Assembly (NCBI GenBank): GCA_023634235.1
Contig: JAMKCF010000012.1
Coordinates: 17,803,884-17,867,883 of the forward strand
Reading direction: 5' to 3'
From: Pisaster brevispinus
Lineage: Eukaryota; Echinodermata; Asteroidea; Forcipulatida; Asteriidae
DNA: 64,000 nt
Of this stretch, positions 11,101 to 23,100 are shown piece after piece; position 1 is the first letter of the stretch, and each line of letters starts with the position of its first letter. Made by a program: the position numbers and the translations under genes. Under the pieces are notes generated by a model that was not told the origin of the DNA, searched no databases, and saw only the letters and a list, made by a program, of their open reading frames with translations.

Positions 11101-14100
11101 TTAATCAAGTGGTGTTTCATCTTCAACGATTCCCAATAGTCTGGTTCCCTCGATCTTTAAGAAAGTGTAATGCACTGATATCATTTGTGTACCTGCGTAG
11201 ATTTTGGGCTCAGTTTGTTGCTTTAGTTAAAGGTGCAATGGACTGATTAATCGCCGAAATAAATTTCTTTGTATAATTTTTTCTCCGAAGGAATTATGAT
11301 AGATGCTTTTTCAAAACGAAAAAACACACAGACTTTCGAATATGCCCTGGAAAATGCACAAATTGTTTCTACACGGCTGATGGACATGAGATATTGTCAG
11401 GAACCTACCATTTTTCATTTTTAGTTTTTAATTGACTACCACTTATCAATGGAGATTTTTTTTAGAAATACCTTAAATAAAAGCTTGTAACATTCTTGAA
11501 TATAAAAAAAAAGCTATTTCAAATTTTAATCTCAACCTTTGTATTAAATCAGGCAAAAAAATTGATCTAGCACCTTTAAATACACCATTCTCAAAGCAAA
11601 ATTAAAGGTTTCAAAATAATGTTGGGTTTTTCTTATTTTAGATTCTTTAAATCATCAAATTTAGGGAAGAAACTAACCTGTGAAATTTTTTATTTGTAAA
11701 AGTAGGCTCTATAAGTATGAGTGATGACACTAAATTGACAACGTAATCAGACTTTCATTTGGTTTCAGCGGCTTTCTATGCCAGTTTAACAAATGTTAAA
11801 ACACCCAAAACTGTGTTAAACAATTTCATTGAGAAAACAACTGTTGTTTCCTGTGAATAAACTAAACAAAATCATTTAATATGTCATTTTACCTTTATGT
11901 ATCAAGACTTCAGTTTATGATGTCTGATGAAATTTATGGGTATTTGTGGATCACTTGCTGAATAAATCTTGGCTCAATCACAAATTGGTCCCGTCAGGAC
12001 TTTGCCTTGGCAAGACAATGAACCAGTTACTGGAATTTATTTCTGCGTCTAGGATTCTTAATGACGTTTCATAAGTAATCAGTTCAGTTCGGAATATTCA
12101 AGCAAGATCCCATGGATGCCACCGTCTCATCTAGCCCGCTGCTGCCGGCAATGCAAAAGAGATGGACTTTTTTAATTAACGCTGTGGAACTTGAGATGGG
12201 TTCGCCGTATTTCATTGGGTTGCCTCATCACATCCATAATGAAGGAGGGAAATCGGAGCTCCCTGGGCCGTTTGTTGATACTGCATAACAGTATCGAGGA
12301 CTGCACTGAAGCACTGCTCTCTGTATGCAGTCTCTGTGCAAATACCTGATCAGTAAATTCATGTAATTGATACCCATCGCATGGTGTTGAGTTTGTAGAC
12401 TTTATAAAATAAGGATATACGTATAGATGGTTGAAAGTATTCTTCAGTTGATTGGGTTGAGATCCATTTTTAACGACCCCCCAGTCTGTACTGTAAAAAA
12501 GGTATTGTGCTGGCGTAACACTAACAGCTTGTCAGAACTTAAAATGACATCTGTGGGCTGTTTTCTCTGGCATGTGCCTAATTTGAATATATGAAAATGA
12601 ATATAACTCTTTATTGTGTCTGCATTAAAAATACAGATAATTGTGTTCCATTGGCAAATTGAAATATTAAAAAAACACAAAAAAATACTTATAACAACAA
12701 CCACAGTAATAACAATAAAAAGTAAATACCAAACATACAGACAATTCAGTAATACTTACAACTTACAATTACATACAGTAGCGAAATGCGAAAGTTGAAA
12801 ATAAAATAAAAATTAAGTATTGCAAAAAATAAAAATATCTTATTTGCCGCTTGATAACAGAATTACGCTGGTGGATTGAGTTAGGAACAACAGATTTACG
12901 AAGACGGAGTGAGTTTGTTTGTGGTGGGCGGAGTCTAATTGTTTGTGGTGGGCGGATATGCTATTTCATATCTACATGAGTTATATATTCCACACTAACT
13001 AATCCTTAGACTTATTTAAAAATCATTTTTGACCAAATGAAGAGAACCAAATTCATGATATGGACATGTATGGACTCACATGCTGTATGGTAGAATCTGG
13101 GTGAACAACAGAGCTGCAAATTCTCCCTGATTCTGCAGAATGGTTCCCTGAAAATAAAGCAATCTTTCCAAATTTGATTATGGAAACCTTTTCCCTATTA
13201 TGTTGAATGTAATTCTAACTCCTTGATTTTTGTGCAAAATCTCCCTGATTGGAAGATACAAATGTTTGCAGCTCTGAAACTATGTCCAGAAAAATCTTCC
13301 TGGAAATGACACTGTGGGTGTAAATGTACTTCAGTGACCATTGATGCAATTATGTCTCTGACAACCGCCCCCACCCACCCTCCCCTCCCTCAGCATCCTC
13401 TTGGTTCCCATTGTCTTAAGATATCCCACAAATACTCTTCTGTAACCACTTTACATTCTCCCACTCATTTGTGCCTCCAGCTTGATTGTCTTAATGTTTC
13501 ATTGTATAAATGCGCCGCTGCAACGACTTATTAGAGTCTTTACTGCACAGGATTCAACAATGAGACGCGTCCACAGATCTGACTCTACCGATGCCATGAG
13601 GAATTCCTTGAGTGATAAGGGAAGCTGTCTTGTAAAAGATTCACCCCTCATTTCCGCAATTGGATTACTTCCACATTATCTCCCTGGTGATTGCTAATAA
13701 GAGCTTGATACATTCCCATCCAGAGGGGATGGACTCATGACCAAGCTTATTTAGTCAGACAGATGTGGGTCAGAGGTATTAAAGGAAGTGTTTTTGTTTT
13801 ATCGACAGACCTCCTTCTTCTTGCTATTTGGCATGAGTTATTTATTGTTTTTATTATGGCGTGTTGTGGCTGAGCGGATAAGAGCACCGGACTCAAGCTC
13901 TGGTGTTTCCGACTCAGCAGAGTGTGGGTTCGAGTCCCGGTCGTGACACTTGTGTCCTTAAGCAAGACACTTAACCATGATTGCTTCGTCCTTCGGATGG
14001 GACGTAAAGCCGTTGGCCCCGTGTGTTGTGTAATGCACGTAAAAGAACCCAGTACACTTATCGAATAGAGAAGGGGTTCGCCCCAGTGTTCCTGGTTTGA

Positions 14101-17100
14101 TTGGCTGCATATTGCGCCACAGCACCTTGTAAACCATTACATGGTGCTATGTAAAGGAGTAGGTCTCATACTTCAAACGAAGCCCTACATACCTTGCAGG
14201 AAATTAATGTTGAAGCGCCTTGAGCGTCACTGAGTGACGGATACGAGCGCTATATAAGAAGCCATTAGTAGTAGTATAGTGGTAGTATTATTATGTATTT
14301 CTGGTAATGAAACCAAGGAGGCTTCCTAGTGAACTTGATCCTTGTGGCTGGCAAGCCTGAGGAAACCTGTAAACAAGGGTGCTTGCTGTGTGAACCAGAA
14401 ACATGATAAGTGTTCTGGATTCAACCCCAACTCTTCCATGATAAGTGTTCTGGATTCAACCCCTACTCTCCCATGATAAGTGTTCTGGATTCAATCCCTA
14501 CTCTTCCATGATAAGTGTTCTGGAATCAACCCCTACTCTTCCATGATAAGTGTTCTGGATTCAACCCCAACTCTTCCATGATAAGTGTTCTGGATTCAAC
14601 CCCTACTCTTCCATGATAAGTGTTCTGGATTCAATCCCTACTCTCCCATGATAAGTGTTCTGGATTCAATCCCTACTCTTCCATGATAAGTGTTCTGGAT
14701 TCAATCCCTACTCTTCCATGATAAGTGTTCTGGATTCAATCCCTACTCTTCCATGATAAGTGTTCTGGATTCAACCCCAACTCTTCCATGATAAGTGTTC
14801 TGGAATCAACCCCTACTCTTCCATGATAAGTGTTCTGGATTCAATCCCTACTCTCCCATGATAAGTGTTCTGGATTCAACCCCTACTCTTCCATGATAAG
14901 TGTTCTGGATTAAATCGCTACTCTTCCATGATAAATGTCCTGGGTTCTTTTACGTGGACTATTTATCTAGTACACTGACCTACTGCTTAATGTCCCATCT
15001 GGAGGACAAAGCAATTATGGTAAAGCATGGAGGAAGAAAAACTTCCTCCATGGGTAAAGTATCTTGCTCAGATCACAGCTGCCACAACTGGTGTCATAGG
15101 GGACTTTGTCCAGTGTGTGTGTTCCCCATATGGTAAATTAACAAGGGCTGAAGCAAACCATTTCAGCAAATTGCGCTATCTGACAAAATATTTTCTCAAT
15201 TTGCCGTTTAGTTCCTTGAACTTAGTTGTCATTGCATCTGTCAGCTATTAAAGTCATCTGCAAATACATCTCGAACCTTTAAACTAATTACAGTTTGTTA
15301 AATCGCAATACAATAGTGTCCTTTAAAAGATCTCTTATGATGTACACACAACATTTAAAAGCTTAATGAGGTAAAATATGACCATGTGATAAGACAATCA
15401 TTGTGTAGAAGATGAGACATGACAACGTTCAACCGGTGCCCATCTTCATTAATCTGTTAAAAGCAGACAACCACTAATGAGTATTCTCTCTCAACAAAAT
15501 GTTTGCAGGGCACCAGTCCCAAGGTGTCGTTCGCTGCCCTCACATGAATTCATCATGCTCTATTTCAGATTCTTCACCGTGGATAAATTGCTGTAAATAA
15601 ATGGAAAATATAAATGACACACAACGATGGTGTTGTCATTGCAAAAGTGTATGTAGGACAACCCCCCCAAAAAAAAAAAATAAAATAAATAAATAAATAA
15701 AAAAATACAACAACAACAACACCTCAACAAACAAACAAACAAACAAAATACAATCATAATATTTGAGGACTGGGACTGTTGGTGTCTAATGTTTAAAGGA
15801 AAATAATCATCCCTTCACAGTAAGACAGATGGCTTTATCGTCTATTCATTCACCGCTCTTTACCTGGGAGGAACAAGGTGATCATGTGATGTGATCCTTG
15901 CGCACATTAGTTAGGTTATACCATTATTGCTCCTTGGGGAAGGGGGGATGCAGAGCAGTCAAAAAAATTTATGATTTTAAGCCTATGAATGTTATTATTA
16001 TGACAAAATAATCAGTCTTAAAAAGGTCTTTGTTTTGAAAAATAAAAAAAGCTAAAATATATTATTTACTCATTGTAAACAAAGTTCAAGGGATTTTGCA
16101 ATAATTATATATTTTTTTTTACGCCCCATGCATGCCCACGCATATATAACAAAAATTTTGCTCAAAACATTATCATTGCTTTTTTCATGTTTCCTTTTCT
16201 AAAACTGAAGAAAAACAGTCACTTTATATTCCGAGAGAATATAATGAAAATCCATTCATTGATCTTGTCCATAGAGCAAACAAATTTATTTGCACACCCT
16301 AATGCTAATCAACAGCATTTGAACCACTAGCCAGCAAGTTATAGTCACTTGCATAATAAATTACTTGTTGAAGAGCTGTGTGGAATTTCCAGGCAATGAA
16401 TTGATCAGTCATGTCTGTTTACTTTACATCGGACAATTTCCCTCCGAAAACATTCATCCTAATAGAGTAATGTCCTCTGTTTAATGATGGAAACATGAGG
16501 CATAATATGTGGGCAGGGGGGGAGTAGGTAGCATAATCTGACATGGGATGAAATTCTCCCTGTGGGTATTATATTAAATAACATCACCTGCGCAAAGCTA
16601 AACACATTAATCCACTTGAAGATTTCCAAGCTGCATACTATGCAGCTTATTCTACCCCTTGGATTAGTGCCTCCCCCCCCCCCACTCCCCACAGTCCCTT
16701 AGGTGCAATGGCTTGTTCTCCTTCAATTCATTCATACTTCCAGTTCACCCCTAGTAAACAAATTACAGTATTTAAAATTGTATCATAATTTGGGGTTGAA
16801 GAAAGAAAACTTGACTAGAGCAGGATTTGAACCAGCGACCTTCTGATTAATGGCTGGCACTCTGCCAACTGAGTTATCTAGCCCTGTGTTGGTGGTCTCC
16901 CTATTTTGTCAACATCTTTGTTCGAGGGGTACCAGTCAGATGCCATGCAACCTTTAACTGCCGTGTAGCCAAGGATCACACCCAAGTTTACGATATAGTT
17001 GGTAGATCACCAGCACATTAATTCAGAGGTCTTTGGTTCAATATTTCTTCTTTCAACACCAAATTATTTAAAATTTACCCAGTCAGTTTCCCCTGTGGTT

Positions 17101-20100
17101 TACTGATATTTAAAATATTTCATTCCTAAATATTGTAGAGCAATGCAACTGGCAAGATAAGGCGAATTTTGATGAGACTTAACATTATTTTGAACTCTCA
17201 AAGAGTTTGAAACAATCGTGAAATATAAGCCCATGCCATCAGTACAGCTTCAGTTGAAGATGTCCTACGGTACATTTAAGCTCATAGAGGACAATGATAT
17301 TTTTAAAATAATAATAATTTATGAATTTCTCTACTTATACCTAATACTGAGGACATAAACAAAAGAAAATACTAGATTTAACTCTACTACTGAGTCCTTG
17401 TTCTTGCTGCTGCATACAAATCCTAGGAACTTTTTCTCAAAAGTTCAGTAACTTTGCTCCTTGATTTATACTTCTATTTATTTATTTATCCAACAGCACA
17501 ATTACAGGCAATAATAGGATGAATAGGTAACGAGATGAAATGTTCAGGTTGTTTTATTTGGGAGGAAGACCCCAAATGGGGAATCACACGCAATCAGATA
17601 GGGACTGAAAACCCAATCCACATGCCAGGCTCCGGTCCTAGGTGGGATTCGAACCGGGGTCCACAGAGGTGAAAGGCAGGGAAACAAACCACTGAACCAG
17701 CCCAATCCGGGCAAACACTTTCTGTAAAAGAAAAAGCTGTTTAATATAAAATGCATTCAATCTATGATCGTCTCTGCATCATTTGGAAATAATTAAAAGT
17801 ACCAAATTGAGAAATTGTGATAGTTTCTCTGTGTCACATAAATTCCTACGAGATTTGCAAACAAAGTTACTTTAGGGGGAATAAAAGGCAAAGCTGATTA
17901 TTTTAAGTGTGAATTGGCAGTATCTTGGAATGTTATTCATTGGGAACATTTGCTTTTTTAATCACAGCGTTACTCCAAGAGGGATTTACATCAGTGAAAA
18001 CTTTTCATTATATTTGAAATGCTAGTGCAGAGGAGTGTTATGCGTGTAGACTATAAAAAGGAACTTTTCCAATTGACCGGAAGGAAACAACAGTTTTCAA
18101 AGGCCCCTCAGGTTTGCGTTAGAATCCTGACCTCAATTACATCTATCAGCCGAAGTATACCTGACTTGATTTCCCTTGACTCTTCAATTTTGGCTTTCCA
18201 CCTGCCAATCGTCTGTCTTGATCGCATCGAACGTGGGATCTAGCTAGGGAAAGCCTCTCGGGATTCTTTGATCTGTGACAAATTAGATTTTGTTTCTTGC
18301 ATGTCACAAGCCAAGATGACTTAGGATGTGAGCCCACTTTGGTGTCACCTGTAAGATTGACTTTGAGGAATTTTACATCCTCTGACAAGAGTTATAATCG
18401 TAATTGATGCATATCCTTCTGTACAATACTACTTTCGTCTTTGTTGAGTTCACTCTGTGTAATCATGATTGGAATTGTCATTATTTCTAAGCGGGGCCAG
18501 ACTAATTTCCCTTCCAGTCTCAGTTTTGTTACACTAGATGGAATTTGCTTGATCCCAGCGGCTCATCTACAGGCCCTGGGATGGGCTGACCTATGCACAT
18601 ATGCATTGGACCATTCCCTCTCCACCTAATAACCCCTGGCCACTTCTTCCTGTGCTCATTTAGAGAGTGGTCTTTGGTTTATGAAGATCATTTGCGATCC
18701 ACACAGCCATTCATGCATTATCATATCTTGTGTGTACATTATGCAAATGTGATTGTAAGCATCTCGCTGATCAGCAGTACAATTGTTGAATTCGTTCCCA
18801 TCATGTATCACTACACCCTGAACTAGAATTTGTACAAGCTCATCAGCCCGTTCCAGGGGTCTTGAATGAAACTGGTTGGGCCATGCAAATATATAGATGG
18901 AAGAGAAACAGGATGGCTGGGCCATTGGAAGTCTTACAATGTGTGGACTGTTCAAAAAGACCTTTATCAAATTATTCAAAATGGGGATGTTGGCTTGACT
19001 TTCAGCCAATGAACCTATCTCAGTAGGTCATAAGTGTTTTCTTATTATTTGCGTTTTACCCATACACCAATGTGTGTTAAGCACTTTACTTTTCCCGAGT
19101 CCTCTGAAAGAAAATCCACGGGCATTATTATTCTTGAGTATGGATTGTTACTCAGAGAAAGGACTGAGTATACAGAGCTAAATGTTTGTGTAATGGGTAA
19201 AAACATAAATGACACTCTTTGTACCAATGCACATTTAACATTTAAGAAAAACCTTTCTTGGCTTTAAACCAAGGATTCTCATTTGTTTCTCCAATGATAA
19301 AACAGCACTTGTAAAGGGTACTTTATATTTAAAAAGCATCAATTCTACCTTACCTGAAGAAAACAACCAGATCAAAAATTATGCCCATTTCTGGAAAATT
19401 GTACTTGATTTAAGAAAACAACCAGATCATAAATTATGCCCATTTCTGGAAAAACGTACTTGATTTAAGAAAACAACCAGATCATATTATGCCCATTTGT
19501 GGGAAATTGTACTTGATTTATAAGCTAAAAGAACTTGAATAATTGTGGACTACTCAGGACTGTAAAGGATTTATCATTTCGTACAAATAACAACACGGCA
19601 ACTAAATACCTCTTTATGTACAACCCAATCCAATCCTCGATCGCTGTTGCCATGGCGTGCAGAATAAATTCAGTTCATCTACACTTGATAAGATAAGATA
19701 GCGTATAAGGTGTGTTCTGGAATAAATTGTTGTGCGCCCACCAAAACGGATACGAGATGCATGGCAAATGAAGAATGCGATCAGCAGCAAGTTTTTCCAG
19801 CAATTTGTATGCGATTGAATCCAGATGATCCATTGTAAAGTCCCAGTAACATATGTTGGTATTCATCTGTATTGATTTCTGAAATCCCTCCTGACTCGAA
19901 GCAGAAGGAGACTTCCTTCTGGACCATCATTCAAGAGGCATTCATCTTCCTTTCAGACCTCTGTTATGTTGCATAAACTGGACCATAGCCAAAACAAGAT
20001 CGAAACAGAAATTGCTTTGACAGTTCACGCAGTTCTGGGGTTTTTTTTTTAAAGCTTTCATTTTTAGATTTTGAGAAAGACCCTGTGAGAGCCAAACTGT

Positions 20101-23100
20101 GAGGCCATTAACTTTTCTTTTAATTTATACAACGGTTTACTTTGGTTGTGAAGCTGTTTACAACAGTTAATTCATTTATTGATTTTATGTTTTTAAGATG
20201 ATGAATATTTTTAAAATGAGCTCTTTGATGATGTGATTAAATTCAACACATTGTATTTTAATAGATATTAAACACAAGTTCTATTTAGTAAAAAAATAAG
20301 TTTAAAAGCTTGTTTACATTGAAAGAAAATGTTGCAAAGAACTCATTCAATAAGAATAAAATCTACAAAAACCCATAATATTCAGAATATGTCACACACC
20401 ACAGTGCTATTTCTGGGTGTCCCCCCCTCTTGTTTACCCAGTCATTTTTCCTCTGTACACTTACATATAATAAAGGTCAAGGCTTCTGTTTCAAATTGTC
20501 CAGCTGTGTTGGGGCATCTTGAGATGCACTCATGCGTGACATGCATCAAACGATTGCAGATATCCCAGGGATTTTTGAAATATTTTCATGCACCAAATAT
20601 GCGATGGCTGTGTGACCTCATAGGAAATAAACGTGCTCAATTAAAGTTTGCATACTGGAAAATAAAATGTTAGACTAGGCACCAATGAGTTTCTTTTGGT
20701 GCTGTTTGAACGCATCCAAAAACTAATGGCTAATTAAAAACCCTAAGGCTGTTCAATAATCCACCTTTTTCATATGAGATTTAACAGTACAGTATTTAAT
20801 ACCATATAAATTTGCTTTACGGTACAACAACCTTATAAGTTCAGTTCCCTCTGTGTAGATCTCTTTGTATTTTCCCTAAATTATGCCTTTATGCCTTCAA
20901 AGGGCCTCGTTATATTTTAAAAGCCAGATAAACTTAAACGTTTTAGAGTTAGTATTGATGTTACCATTTTATTTTTCTCCATTGAGGCCCTGTTCACAGT
21001 CAAATGTACAGAGCAACTAGACACTGAGGACCAAGTAAAACCATCACAGCATAAGTAACTGCAGATAAAAATGACAATAAATTGACGATGTGGATAAGAG
21101 GATAAACTAATGTTCCTGTAACCCAATGGTTTCTGTGCGCCATTAAACTAACAGAATGGTGGACAAAGTTCAGACTCAAGTGTGGCCTCCTCTAAACTGA
21201 AATGTGCAGGCAGCCATAACTTCAGTACGAGAATACTTGTACTTTGGAAAGCTGATGATGACATCTTTCTTTTTTTTCACTTGTCCTTTCCACTTTCACA
21301 GCAAAATGTTTTTGTTGTCTGCACGTGTGGTGTGAAAACTCAGCGTATATAGAAGCGTACAGATTGAGCCATGGGGAGACGGGTTGCTAAAGAAGGGAGG
21401 GGGGAGGCCCCAAAGTTACTCTTTCTTTTAACTGTCCCACCATAAACAACATTCTATAAATGTTTCTTTTGTTGGATAGTCTATTGAACTCTTTGCTACA
21501 TTTTGTCTTTATACTCATCTGCCCAATTTGCTCCAAATGTGTAACGTCCGCTGGATCAGAATGTGTTATTAAAGTTTACCCCCATCATTACACTCACATT
21601 AACAGCTACACTGAATTCTGCCACAAGGGGTCAAAGTCCCTCGCTCAGTTAGACAACAAGTTTGGCTAATGGGCCATGGAGGAAGAAGGGAAATATACCG
21701 CGGAGCGAGTCAGCAGGGAGGGGTGGAGGGGAATTAATCATGATATAAATTTATGGTCAGGCCAACTGTCCCGGTTCCATGCAGGGGGTTGCAATTAGCA
21801 GTAGGTTGTACACTGGCTATTGGTAGGATCAAGCATTATCATAAGCCTGACCATGGCGACAGTTGCTCCAGAGGTCTTGGTTACCGGTGAGAATTTGTAA
21901 CCGAGTTACCACTACTTTGGTAAGGTAATAGTGCAAGATTCTGTACCACATAGTTGCTTGGTGTATCGTCATAAACTAAAATGAAATATAACACCTGACC
22001 CACTGGTAATGCTTGATGGTTGCGTGTCCTTAGTGTAGAAGGATACTTTGAGGCCACCACTACAGTTATTATTTTGAGCAGCACCTTGTACGGAGACTAC
22101 TGTGATCATAAAATAACCACATCTGGTATTTCAAAAGGTACCATATTGTGTAAATACAAAATTGATTTAAAACAATCAATAAATGTTAAAATTTGTATGT
22201 AAAACAAATTGAAAGATATATTTGTTATATTTCAAATTAATGAAGTTGAACACTAAACCGTGAAGTTGGCACATCACTAAACCATGAAGTAGAAGAACAC
22301 TAAACCATGAAGTTGAAGGACACTCATGAAGTTGAACACTAAACCAATGAAGTTGCCACAAAATTTTATAATCTGGTCGCAGGACAGAGCACAGGCTTTT
22401 CTATCTGAATCTTTATATAAAATTATTGCTGTAGCATACAATGGAGATACAATTAAAACACAATACAAAAATTACATAGTTATAATATTAAAAGAAAAGG
22501 TACTCCAAAATGGCTGTTTGAAACATACAGAACTTTTGTCAGGTCCTCTACACTTCCTGAATTTAAAACCATAAAACCCTGAAAATTAGTTGAAAAGGTC
22601 CTTGTTGGTTTCTGATACGTTTTAGTTTAGTATGATAAATTAATTTGCCAGGAGAGACAATTTGCATATAGAGTATATTGAGTCAGATGAAATGACCTCA
22701 GTGTCAAATAAAGATATTTTACTGCGGATGGTTTACAAATAAACCTACCAGTACAAATTGTTTGACAAAACCCTTTTAGATTAAATATCAGACCTGTATT
22801 TTATTTCAGGTAATTGCCGGTCCTGCATGGATACTATTGTCTTTAAAGTAGAGGATTGATATTTATAAAAATTATCAAAATATCTGAAAGGTCATCAATA
22901 TAAAAAATTAACAAACTAACAGTACCATTACTACAGAGAAATATCTCCGTCTGAAATACTCTTGTTGTCGAGAAAATAGTTTATAAAGACACCCCCACAA
23001 AAAAAAACGTTCACAAATCACCATTGCTTATTTCAATTGCAGCCATCAAAATAAGAGCATGTCTGAATCTGCACAAAGTCCCTGGCAAAATAACTGTCTT

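Noticed and set aside
13859..13950. Genuine tRNA-Leu gene
   Set aside because: The head is tRNA-Leu-like, but the 3' end continues into SINE body shared with five other copies.
14403..14945. CRISPR-like array
   Set aside because: Units are contiguous, with no unique spacers, and the sequence is eukaryotic.
16815..16885. Genuine tRNA gene on the minus strand
   Set aside because: A and B boxes are good, but the acceptor stem does not pair and the sequence is one arm of an inverted-repeat element.
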